Source of the DNA: Xanthomonas hortorum
Lineage (GTDB): Bacteria; Pseudomonadota; Gammaproteobacteria; Xanthomonadales; Xanthomonadaceae
Assembly (NCBI RefSeq): GCF_002940005.1
Contig: NZ_MDEF01000004.1
Strand: one strand, 5' to 3'
DNA length: 64,000 nt
The position numbers and the translations under genes were made by a program. Of this stretch, positions 42,213 to 52,871 are shown in pieces (position 1 is the first letter of the stretch; every line of letters starts with the position of its first letter). The notes below the pieces were generated by a model. That model worked only from the letters and a program-made list of their open reading frames with translations. It was not told the origin of the DNA and ran no database searches.

Positions 42213-43061
42213 TCAAGCGTAGCTCTCAGCAACCATGCCAACACCTTGCCCCACCGTGCGCTTCAACCATCCCAACAACTGCGCAGTGACGAACGCCGGA
42301 TTCTCCAGCGACGCGATATGCCCGGCATCGGGCACCAACTCGTAATCGCAGCCGATCACTTCGGCCATCAGCCATAGCTCTTCCGGCGGGCGCGGAATAT
42401 CGTATTCGCCACCCAGCAAGAACGTGTTTGCGGGTTTCAGCGCCGACAACGCCTCCAACCGATCGGCACGCCCGAAGATCAACCGGCCCAGCGGCACGAT
42501 GGATGTGCGCAACTGCTCGACCGACATCGCCGCCAGGCGCTGCGCAAACGCAGCCGGCAGCGCAGAATTCAGATCGATACCGGGACGGAAAAAGATCGGC
42601 ACGATCGCCTCGATCAGCGCAGGCGTCACCTGCCCTGCCGCTTCAATGGCATCGAGCAAACCGAAGTAACGCGTCTGAGTCGCCTGCGGCTCGGCGCCCA
42701 GAAACGTATCCATCAGCACCAGGCTGCGCGCACGCTCCGGCGCAAGCAACGCGAGCTCTGCGCCCCACATGCCACCGACCGACAAACCGACCACCGCGCA
42801 TTGCGGCAGTTCCAGCGCATCCAGCAATAGCAGCATCTGCTCGGCAAGATCGCCAATCGTCTGCGTGCCGGCCGGCAGCGCCGCCGATTGCCCATGTCCC
42901 CACAGCTCGGGAACGATGACCCGATAGTGCTGCGAGAGCGCCTGGATCTGCGGCTCCCACATGGCCGCATCCCAGAGGTAGCTGTGGCCAAGTAGAACCG
43001 GAAACCCTTGACCGTATTGTGCGTAGTGCAGCGTTTGACCAGCGATCGTGCAAATAGGCAT
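42213..43061 (-). CDS. Alpha/beta-fold hydrolase
   Basis: Cytoplasmic enzyme of 282 residues with no export signal. The alpha/beta hydrolase core shows an oxyanion block LLGHSYLWDAAMW, the nucleophile elbow VVGLSVGGMWG (Ser near 95), the acid in LGGEYDIPRP (near 228) and the His in DAGHIASLENP (near 258). The substrate cannot be read from sequence; esterases, epoxide hydrolases and C-C hydrolases share this layout. It is transcribed leftward, convergent with the cheR operon, and its neighbours give no clear pathway. Confidence 0.85.
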   Translation of the reverse strand: MPICTIAGQTLHYAQYGQGFPVLLGHSYLWDAAMWEPQIQALSQHYRVIVPELWGHGQSAALPAGTQTIGDLAEQMLLLLDALELPQCAVVGLSVGGMWGAELALLAPERARSLVLMDTFLGAEPQATQTRYFGLLDAIEAAGQVTPALIEAIVPIFFRPGIDLNSALPAAFAQRLAAMSVEQLRTSIVPLGRLIFGRADRLEALSALKPANTFLLGGEYDIPRPPEELWLMAEVIGCDYELVPDAGHIASLENPAFVTAQLLGWLKRTVGQGVGMVAESYA

Positions 43062-43213
43062 TGGAAATCATGAGAGCCATGGGAGCGGCACCACTCTAGT
43101 CCCCTGCACTTCAGATTTTTGTTGCAACGCGACAGGCGAGTTAACTGCTATTGGCTTTAACTTCCGGCATCGTGCAGGCAAAGCGAAGTGACCACCCGAA
43201 TAACGAAAAACGA

Positions 43214-43240
43214 AAAACGCCCGGCATTGCCGGGCGTTTT
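43214..43240. terminator. Factor-independent terminator after acnB
   Basis: Perfect stem aaaacgcccggc / gccgggcgtttt with an att loop and A/T tracts on both sides. Confidence 0.9.
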
Positions 43241-43264
43241 CGAACACGAGATCAAGCAGCTGGA

Positions 43265-45853
43265 TCAGGCAGCGACAGTATCCGCCACATCCTGATATTC
43301 CTGGATCTGATCGAAGTTCATGTAGCGGTAGATCTGATCGCCACTGGTCTTGATCACGCCCACATCGGCCATGTACTCGTCCTTGGTCGGGATGCGACCC
43401 AGACGCGAGCAGATCGCCGCCAGTTCCGCCGAACCCAGGTACACATTGGTGTTGCGACCAAGACGATTCGGGAAGTTACGCGTGGAGGTGGAGAACACCG
43501 TGGCGCCCTCGCGTGCCTGCGCCTGGTTGCCCATGCACAGCGAGCAGCCCGGCATTTCCATGCGTGCACCGGCCGCGCCGAAGGTGCCGTAATGGCCTTC
43601 CTTGGTCAGCTCGGAGGCATCCATCTTGGTCGGTGGCGCAACCCACAAACGGGTCGGGATATCGCGCTTGCCTTCCAGCAACTTGGCAGCGGCACGGAAG
43701 TGACCGATGTTGGTCATGCACGAACCGATGAACACTTCGTCGATCGCCGCACCGGCAACCTCGGACAGCGTCTTGACGTCGTCCGGGTCGTTCGGGCAGG
43801 CCACGATCGGCTCGTGGATGTCGGCCAGGTCGATCTCGATGACGGCGGCGTATTCGGCGTCGGCATCGGGCTGCAGCAGCTGCGGATCGGCCAGCCACTC
43901 TTCCATCTTCTTGATGCGGCGGCCCAGCGTGCGCGCATCGGCATAGCCTTCGGCAATCATCCAGCGCAGCAGGGTGATGTTGCTGGTCAGGTATTCGATG
44001 ATCGGCGCCTTGTCCAAGTGCACCGTGCAACCTGCGGCCGAACGTTCGGCCGAGGCATCGGACAGCTCGAACGCCTGCTCCACCTTCAGATTCGGCAAGC
44101 CTTCGATTTCCAGGATGCGGCCGGAGAAGATGTTCTTCTTGCCCTGCTTGGCCACGGTCAGCAGACCGTCCTTGATCGCATACAGCGGGATCGCGTTGAC
44201 CAGGTCACGCAGGGTCACGCCCGGCTGCATCTCACCCTTGAAGCGCACCAGCACGCTCTCGGGCATGTCCAGCGGCATCACGCCGGTGGCGGCGGCAAAG
44301 GCCACCAGACCGGAGCCGGCCGGGAACGAAATGCCGATCGGGAAACGGGTGTGCGAGTCGCCGCCGGTGCCGACGGTGTCGGGCAGCAGCATGCGATTGA
44401 GCCAGCTGTGGATCACGCCATCGCCCGGACGCAGCGACACGCCGCCACGGGTGGAGATGAACTCCGGCAAGGTGTGGTGGGTCTTGACGTCGACCGGCTT
44501 CGGGTAGGCGGCGGTGTGGCAGAACGACTGCATCACCAGGTCGGCCGAGAAGCCCAGACAGGCCAGGTCCTTCAGCTCGTCGCGGGTCATCGGGCCGGTG
44601 GTGTCCTGCGAGCCCACCGAGGTCATCTTCGGTTCGCAATAGGTGCCCGGGCGCATGCCCTCGCCTTCCGGCAAGCCACAGGCGCGGCCGACCATCTTCT
44701 GCGCCAGCGAGAAGCCCTTGCCGGTATCCGGCGGCACCATCGGCAGACGGAACAGGTCCGACGCCGGCAGGCCCAGGAACTCGCGCGCCTTGGCGGTGAG
44801 GCCGCGGCCCACGATCAGCGGAATGCGGCCACCGGCGCGCACTTCGTCGAACAGCACGTCCGACTTCATCGCGAACTCGGCGATCACCTGGCCGTTCTTC
44901 AGCGCCTTGCCGTCGTACGGACGCAGCTCGACCACATCGCCGTGCTCCATCTGCGACACGTCCAGCTCGATCGGCAATGCGCCCGCGTCTTCCATCGTGT
45001 TGTAGAAGATCGGCGCGATCTTCGCGCCCAGGCACACGCCACCGAAGCGCTTGTTCGGAATGAACGGAATGTCCTCGCCGGTCCACCACAGCACCGAGTT
45101 GGTCGCCGACTTGCGCGAAGAACCGGTACCGACCACATCGCCCACATAGGCGACCAGATGGCCCTTGTCCTTGAGATCGGCAATGGCCTGGATCGGGCCG
45201 CGCTTGCCGTCTTCTTCCGGCACGAAGGCCGCGCCGTCGCGTGCGTTCTTGAGCATTGCCAGCGCATGCAGCGGGATGTCCGGGCGGGTGGTCGCATCCG
45301 GGGCCGGCGACAGGTCGTCGGTGTTGGTTTCGCCCGGCACCTTGAACACGGTGACGGTCAGGCTCTGCGGCACTTCCGGCTTGCTGGTGAACCACTCGGC
45401 CTCGGCCCAGCTCTGCAGCACGGCCTTGGCGTGCGCATTACCGGCCTCGGCCTTTTCCTGCACGTCGTGGAAGGCATCGAACACCAGCAAGGTGTGCTTG
45501 AGCGCTTCGGCGGCGGCGCCCAGCTCGGCGTTGTCGAGCAGATCGATCAGCGGCTGGATGTTGTAGCCGCCCAGCATGGTGCCGAGCAGCTCGGTCGCAC
45601 GCGTGGGGTTGATCAGCGCGGTGGTCTCGGTGCCGAACGCCAGCGCGGCCAGGTACGAGGCCTTGACCTTGGCAGCGTCGTCGACGCCGGCCGGCACGCG
45701 CTGGCTGAGCAGCTCGACCAGGAACTCCGCTTCACCCGCAGGCGGAGCCTTGAGCAGCTCGATGACCTCGGCGGTCTGCTGCGCGGTGAGCGGCAGCGGC
45801 GGGATACCGAGCGCGGCGCGCTCTGCAACGTGGTGGCGATAGGCTTCCAACAT
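43265..45853 (-). CDS. acnB: Aconitate hydratase B
   Basis: TCA-cycle aconitase of 862 residues, interconverting citrate and isocitrate through cis-aconitate (bacterial AcnB may also hydrate 2-methylaconitate). The HEAT-like N-terminal domain, swivel domain and catalytic domains follow in the AcnB order. The [4Fe-4S] ligands are the Cys of FIGSCMTNIG and the CxxC of PGCSLCMGNQ. The start was placed at MLEAYRHHV (45853), seven codons inside the open frame, because CGGAGA lies just upstream and AcnB proteins begin this way. A terminator follows the gene. Confidence 0.96.
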   Translation of the reverse strand: MLEAYRHHVAERAALGIPPLPLTAQQTAEVIELLKAPPAGEAEFLVELLSQRVPAGVDDAAKVKASYLAALAFGTETTALINPTRATELLGTMLGGYNIQPLIDLLDNAELGAAAEALKHTLLVFDAFHDVQEKAEAGNAHAKAVLQSWAEAEWFTSKPEVPQSLTVTVFKVPGETNTDDLSPAPDATTRPDIPLHALAMLKNARDGAAFVPEEDGKRGPIQAIADLKDKGHLVAYVGDVVGTGSSRKSATNSVLWWTGEDIPFIPNKRFGGVCLGAKIAPIFYNTMEDAGALPIELDVSQMEHGDVVELRPYDGKALKNGQVIAEFAMKSDVLFDEVRAGGRIPLIVGRGLTAKAREFLGLPASDLFRLPMVPPDTGKGFSLAQKMVGRACGLPEGEGMRPGTYCEPKMTSVGSQDTTGPMTRDELKDLACLGFSADLVMQSFCHTAAYPKPVDVKTHHTLPEFISTRGGVSLRPGDGVIHSWLNRMLLPDTVGTGGDSHTRFPIGISFPAGSGLVAFAAATGVMPLDMPESVLVRFKGEMQPGVTLRDLVNAIPLYAIKDGLLTVAKQGKKNIFSGRILEIEGLPNLKVEQAFELSDASAERSAAGCTVHLDKAPIIEYLTSNITLLRWMIAEGYADARTLGRRIKKMEEWLADPQLLQPDADAEYAAVIEIDLADIHEPIVACPNDPDDVKTLSEVAGAAIDEVFIGSCMTNIGHFRAAAKLLEGKRDIPTRLWVAPPTKMDASELTKEGHYGTFGAAGARMEMPGCSLCMGNQAQAREGATVFSTSTRNFPNRLGRNTNVYLGSAELAAICSRLGRIPTKDEYMADVGVIKTSGDQIYRYMNFDQIQEYQDVADTVAA

Positions 45854-45928
45854 GCGGATTCTCCGAAAAGACAACGTGTGAATGTGTAAAACGTGAATGT
45901 GTAAACGCGAAACGTGGATGCGTGCGGA

Positions 45929-46339
45929 TCAGCTTGCGGGTTTGGGAACAACGATCTTCAAACCCTTGAAGTAGTCGCGGAAAAAGCCCTCGTCGCGGGT
46001 GATCAGCCCATCGCACTGGAGCATCGCGTGAGCGCCGATCAGAAAATCGGCAACCACCCGCTCGCGCTTGCCGCCACGCGCGCGGAAGCGCTTGTTCATG
46101 TGGCCGGCGCGTACCGCCGCCGCTTCCTGGGTGGCTTCGTAGCGCACCCCGATCGAGGCCAGCGTTTCCATCAGGTCGACCTGGGTATCGAGCATGGCCA
46201 GCACCTCGGCCACCACCGCATCGCAGACCACCACCTCGTCGCGCGCCAGCGCATCGCCGATGCAGATCTCCGACACCTCGCCGTAGACCGCATCGCCGAT
46301 CAGGATGTCCAGCAGTACCGAAGAATCCAGGGCGATCAT
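45929..46339 (-). CDS. vapC: PIN-domain toxin, VapC-like
   Basis: Putative ribonuclease toxin of 136 residues. The PIN acidic residues are visible: Asp in MIALDSSVLLD, Glu in CDAVVAEVLAM, Asp in VVADFLIGAHA and Asp in GLITRDEGFF. Family members cleave tRNA or rRNA; the target here is unknown. The ATG overlaps the antitoxin stop by four bases (ATGA), the usual arrangement for translational coupling. The frame is open further upstream through vapB, but that extension has no family similarity. The pair sits between the two aconitase genes. Confidence 0.88.
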   Translation of the reverse strand: MIALDSSVLLDILIGDAVYGEVSEICIGDALARDEVVVCDAVVAEVLAMLDTQVDLMETLASIGVRYEATQEAAAVRAGHMNKRFRARGGKRERVVADFLIGAHAMLQCDGLITRDEGFFRDYFKGLKIVVPKPAS

Positions 46340-46584
46340 GGGTCGAACGGATCCCCGGGCGCGCGGCCACGGATGGCGCGCATGGCTTCGTCGGTGTTGG
46401 TCAGGCCGTCGACCAGCTTGAACTTGCCGCGCACCTTGCGCAGCGCCTCGCTGACGTCCTTGCGCAGGATGATGCGGCCGCCGTCGAGCTCGATCTTGAG
46501 CGTGGTGCCCTTGGTCAGGCCCAGGGCATCGCGTACGGCTTTGGGCAGCGTGATCTGCCCGCGTTCGGCAACTGTGGCTTCCAT
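46336..46584 (-). CDS. vapB: AbrB/MazE-type antitoxin, VapB-like
   Basis: Antitoxin of 82 residues. The N-terminal swapped-hairpin DNA-binding domain is recognisable as MEATVAERGQITLPKAVRD followed by ALGLTKGTTLKIELDGG. The C-terminal third should wrap around the PIN toxin. It would bind the dyad in its own promoter and repress the operon. Transcribed divergently from acnA. Confidence 0.88.
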   Translation of the reverse strand: MEATVAERGQITLPKAVRDALGLTKGTTLKIELDGGRIILRKDVSEALRKVRGKFKLVDGLTNTDEAMRAIRGRAPGDPFDP

Positions 46585-46602
46585 GAAGGTGGCCCCGGCA
46601 TA

Positions 46603-46643
46603 AAGTATGCAGCAATTCTACATACTTGACTTGTCGTACTCAA
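46603..46643 (-). promoter_or_regulatory. vapBC promoter with overlapping operator dyad
   Basis: On the minus strand, TTGAGT (46643-46638), 17 bases, TAGAAT (46620-46615) gives a sigma-70-type promoter about 30 bases before vapB. The inverted repeat aagtatg-N11-catactt (46603-46627) overlaps the -10 box, as expected for autorepression by the VapBC complex. Confidence 0.7.
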
Positions 46644-46735
46644 GGCCACATACCAAGTCTTGCAACCGAACGTACACACTGAATTAGTCACACTGTTCAG
46701 AAGAAACCTACAGCCTGCTGCCATAGGAGTGATGC

Positions 46736-49504
<2,769 letters not shown>

Positions 49505-49533
49505 TCGCCCAGCGCATTGCGTTTTACACGTTC

Positions 49534-49568
49534 AACGACACTCCCGCCGCTTGGCGGGAGTGTCGTTT
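49534..49568. terminator. Bidirectional terminator between acnA and the lipoprotein gene
   Basis: Perfect 15-base stem aacgacactcccgcc / ggcgggagtgtcgtt with a gctt loop, between convergent genes. Confidence 0.9.
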
Positions 49569-49580
49569 CAGGCACGCGCT

Positions 49581-50030
49581 TCAATGCCCGGTCGGTTCCC
49601 AATGCGCGTGATACAGCTGCCAGTCGCCGCCCTGCAATCGCCAGCCAGTGGTCACCTGATACGTCTGCGCCTGCTCGGGTAGCCAGCGCCCGCTGCCACC
49701 GGTCAGCAACGCAGTGAAACGCACGCTTGCGGTGTCACCGCGCAGTTGCACATCCGCCGGCCCCAAGGTCACGCCGATCTTTTGATTGCCCAGCATCTGC
49801 AGCTGCATCAATCGCCGCAGACCGGCTGCGTCCAGTCCTTGCTCGCCGATAAAATCCTCGGCCACCGGCGCCATCGCATCGCCGATCTCGCGTGCTTCGA
49901 TCGCCTGATGCTGTTGCTCCAGCGTCGCACGCAACCGTTGTTCCGGCGCAGGCCGCGCGCAACCGATCAGCGCAAGCAGGCACAGTACGGCGAGCCAATA
50001 TCGCCATCGCAATTGAATGCTGCCCTGCAT
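49581..50030 (-). CDS. Small lipoprotein of unknown function
   Basis: Protein of 149 residues. The start MQGSIQLRWRYWLAVLCLLALIGCARP is a lipoprotein signal with lipobox LIGC. The mature part begins with a helix (EQRLRATLEQQHQAIEAREIGDAM), then alternating strands ending in VTTGWRLQGGDWQLYHAHWEP, which resembles an NTF2/SnoaL-like fold; this is a shape argument only. The start was moved 25 codons inside the open frame to place the signal peptide at the N terminus. Divergent from rpfB, convergent with acnA. Confidence 0.75.
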   Translation of the reverse strand: MQGSIQLRWRYWLAVLCLLALIGCARPAPEQRLRATLEQQHQAIEAREIGDAMAPVAEDFIGEQGLDAAGLRRLMQLQMLGNQKIGVTLGPADVQLRGDTASVRFTALLTGGSGRWLPEQAQTYQVTTGWRLQGGDWQLYHAHWEPTGH

Positions 50031-50127
50031 CACACTTCGCCTTTTACATGCATGACGGTATGCTGCCACTTGCAGTCGTGCCGTGGAACACACCGCGTCA
50101 CGCACCGAACACCCTGGAGGGGGGCAG

Positions 50128-51810
50128 ATGAATCAGGCACGTCCTTGGTTACAGAGTTATCCGGCCGGCGTCGCCGCCGAGATCGATCTTGAGCAGTTCC
50201 GCACCGTTGCGGAAGTGTTCGCCACGTCGGTCGCGCGCTTCGCCGATCGCCCCGCGTATCACAGCTTCGGCAAGACCATCACCTACCGCGAAGCCGATCA
50301 GCTGGTCGAGCAATTTGCCGCCTATCTGCTTGGCGAACTGCAGTTGAAAAAAGGCGATCGCGTCGCCTTGATGATGCCCAACTGCCTGCAGTACCCGGTC
50401 GCCACGTTCGGCATCCTGCGTGCCGGTCTGACCGTGGTCAACGTCAATCCGCTGTACACCCCGCGCGAGCTGAAGCATCAGCTGATCGACTCCGGCGCCA
50501 GCGTGCTGGTGGTCATCGACAACTTCGGCACCACCGTGCAGCAGGTCATCGCCGATACCCCGGTCAAGCAGGTGATCACCACCGGCCTGGGCGACATGCT
50601 CGGCTTCCCGAAAGCGGCGGTGGTCAACTTCGTCGTCAAGTACGTCAAGAAGCTGGTGCCGGAGTATCGCCTCAAGGGCGCGATCCGTTTCCGCGACGCG
50701 CTCGCGCTGGGCCGCAAACACAAAGTTCCGACGCTGCAGATCGAGTCCGACGACATCGCCTTCCTGCAATACACCGGCGGCACGACCGGCGTGGCCAAGG
50801 GCGCGATGCTCACCCACCGCAACCTGGTCGCCAACATGCAGCAGGCGCACCAGTGGCTGGCCGGCACCGGCAAGCTGGAAGAAGGCAACGAGGTGATGAT
50901 CACCGCGCTGCCGCTGTATCACATCTTCGCGCTAACCGCGAACGGTCTGGTCTTCATGAAGATCGGCGCCTGCAATCACCTGATCAGCAACCCGCGCGAC
51001 ATGCCCGGCTTCGTCAAGGAATTGAAAAAGACTCGCTTCACTGCCTTCACAGGCGTCAACACGCTGTTCAACGGCCTGCTCAATACTCCGGGCTTCGATC
51101 AGATCGATTTCTCCTCGCTCAAGATGACCCTCGGCGGCGGCATGGCGGTGCAACGCTCGGTGGCCGAGCGCTGGAAGAAGGTCACCGGCCTGACCCTGGT
51201 CGAGGCCTACGGCCTGACCGAGACCTCGCCGGCCGCCTGCATCAACCCGATGGATCTGAAGGACTACAACGGCTCGATCGGCCTGCCGATCCCGTCCACC
51301 GATGCCTGCATCAAGGACGACGCCGGCGCCGTGCTGGCGCAGGGCGAGATCGGCGAGCTGTGCATCAAGGGCCCGCAGGTGATGAAGGGCTATTGGAAGA
51401 AACCCGAAGAAACCGCCAAGGTCATGGACGCCGAGGGCTGGCTGCACACCGGCGATATCGCACGCATGGACGAACAGGGCTTTGTCTACATCGTCGATCG
51501 CAAGAAGGACATGATTCTGGTCTCCGGCTTCAACGTGTATCCGAACGAGATCGAAGACGTGATCGCCGAGATGCCCGGCGTGCTGGAGGTGGCCGCCGTG
51601 GGCGTGCCGGACGAGAAGTCCGGCGAGATCGTCAAGGCTGTCATCGTCAAGAAGGACCCTGCCCTGACTGCCGACGCCGTGAAGGCGCATTGCCGCGCCA
51701 ACCTGACCGGCTACAAGCAGCCGCGCGTGATCGAATTCCGCAAGGAATTGCCGAAAACCAACGTCGGCAAGATTCTGCGCCGCGAGCTGCGGGACGCGCC
51801 GAAGGGGTAA
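50128..51810 (+). CDS. rpfB: Long-chain fatty acyl-CoA ligase RpfB
   Basis: AMP-dependent ligase of 560 residues (FadD family) that activates free fatty acids as CoA thioesters. The ATP/AMP signature YTGGTTGVAKGAML lies near residues 213-226; AYGLTETSPAAC and GWLHTGDIARMDEQG are the later core motifs, and PKTNVGKILRREL contains the C-terminal catalytic Lys. In Xanthomonas RpfB is reported to recycle fatty acids and turn over DSF-family signals. A strong GGAGGGGGG precedes ATG 50128. It is followed by a terminator-like hairpin and then rpfF. Confidence 0.96.
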   Translation: MNQARPWLQSYPAGVAAEIDLEQFRTVAEVFATSVARFADRPAYHSFGKTITYREADQLVEQFAAYLLGELQLKKGDRVALMMPNCLQYPVATFGILRAGLTVVNVNPLYTPRELKHQLIDSGASVLVVIDNFGTTVQQVIADTPVKQVITTGLGDMLGFPKAAVVNFVVKYVKKLVPEYRLKGAIRFRDALALGRKHKVPTLQIESDDIAFLQYTGGTTGVAKGAMLTHRNLVANMQQAHQWLAGTGKLEEGNEVMITALPLYHIFALTANGLVFMKIGACNHLISNPRDMPGFVKELKKTRFTAFTGVNTLFNGLLNTPGFDQIDFSSLKMTLGGGMAVQRSVAERWKKVTGLTLVEAYGLTETSPAACINPMDLKDYNGSIGLPIPSTDACIKDDAGAVLAQGEIGELCIKGPQVMKGYWKKPEETAKVMDAEGWLHTGDIARMDEQGFVYIVDRKKDMILVSGFNVYPNEIEDVIAEMPGVLEVAAVGVPDEKSGEIVKAVIVKKDPALTADAVKAHCRANLTGYKQPRVIEFRKELPKTNVGKILRRELRDAPKG

Positions 51811-51854
51811 CCCTACCTGCCATCGCAGGATCGAGGCCGTTCAGCCATCATCTC

Positions 51855-51894
51855 GCGCCCGCAATGCCGGAAGGCCTTGCGGGCGCTTGCTTTT
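51855..51894 (+). terminator. Terminator-like hairpin between rpfB and rpfF
   Basis: Arms gcgcccgcaa / ttgcgggcgc with an inner complementary loop (gcc ggaa ggc), followed by ttgctttt. It should limit read-through from rpfB, implying separate initiation for rpfF in the 95 bases before its start. Confidence 0.75.
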
Positions 51895-51988
51895 GCACGC
51901 ATAGAATCAGCTGTCGGCGCACGCTCCTCGTTCCTCTCACTCTCCGTCCGTAAGGCGGCCGGCCGGACGGTCTTCACGGAGAACCACC

Positions 51989-52858
51989 ATGTCTGCAGTT
52001 CAACCTTTTGTTCGCACCACGATCGGTTCCACCCTACGCGTCATCGAAGAACTGCAACGCGACGTCTACTGGATTCACATGCATGCCGATCTGGCCATAA
52101 ATCCAGGTCGCGCCTGCTTCTCTTCGCGCCTGGTCGACGACATCACCGGCTACCAGGTCGAGCTCGGCAGGCGCATTCTCCATGCCGGTGCGACGTCCCC
52201 ACACGTGGTGTTGGCATCGGACAGCGACGTTTTCAACCTTGGCGGTGATCTGGCGCTGTTCTGCCAGTTGATTCGCGAAGGCGATCGCGCCCGCTTGCTC
52301 GACTACGCGCAGCGTTGCGTGCGCGGGGTGCACGCGTTTCACGTTGGCCTCGGCGCACGTGCGCACAGCATCGCTCTGGTCCAGGGCAATGCGCTGGGCG
52401 GCGGTTTCGAGGCGGCATTGAGCTGCCATACCATCATTGCCGAGGAAGGCGTGATGATGGGGCTGCCCGAAGTCCTGTTCGATCTGTTCCCGGGCATGGG
52501 TGCCTACTCTTTTATGTGCCAGCGCGTCAGCCCGCAATTGGCGCAGCGGATCATGCTCAATGGCAATCTGTACTCGGCTGAAGAACTGCTCGCCATGGGG
52601 CTGATCGATCGCGTGGTCCCACGCGGCCAGGGTGTAGCTGCAGTGGAACAGGTGATCCGTGAGAGCAAGCGTACGCCGCACGCATGGGCAGCGATCCAGC
52701 AGGTACGCGAAATGACCACCGCCGTACCGCTGGAAGAGATGATGCGCATCACCGAGATCTGGGTAGATACAGCGATGCAGTTGGGCGAAAAATCGCTGCG
52801 CACGATGGACCGACTGGTACGAGCGCAGTCGCGCCGCTCGGGACTCGATGCCGGCTGA
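51989..52858 (+). CDS. rpfF: DSF synthase RpfF (crotonase-fold)
   Basis: Enzyme of 289 residues, the family's standard length, with crotonase fold and both thioesterase and dehydratase activities. It makes cis-2-unsaturated fatty acid signals (DSF) from 3-hydroxyacyl-ACP. The two catalytic glutamates fall exactly at the known positions: Glu141 in NALGGGFEAAL and Glu161 in MMGLPEVLFDLFPG. CACGGAGA precedes ATG 51989. It is convergent with rpfC, 13 bases apart; RpfC is known to bind and restrain RpfF. Confidence 0.98.
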   Translation: MSAVQPFVRTTIGSTLRVIEELQRDVYWIHMHADLAINPGRACFSSRLVDDITGYQVELGRRILHAGATSPHVVLASDSDVFNLGGDLALFCQLIREGDRARLLDYAQRCVRGVHAFHVGLGARAHSIALVQGNALGGGFEAALSCHTIIAEEGVMMGLPEVLFDLFPGMGAYSFMCQRVSPQLAQRIMLNGNLYSAEELLAMGLIDRVVPRGQGVAAVEQVIRESKRTPHAWAAIQQVREMTTAVPLEEMMRITEIWVDTAMQLGEKSLRTMDRLVRAQSRRSGLDAG

Positions 52859-52871
52859 TGCGCCGGCCGCC

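Noticed and set aside
43151..45889. 912-codon plus-strand open frame opposite acnB
   Set aside because: acnB on the minus strand has full family motifs and iron-sulfur ligands; the opposite frame is low-complexity (H, R, G, Q) and an antisense artefact.
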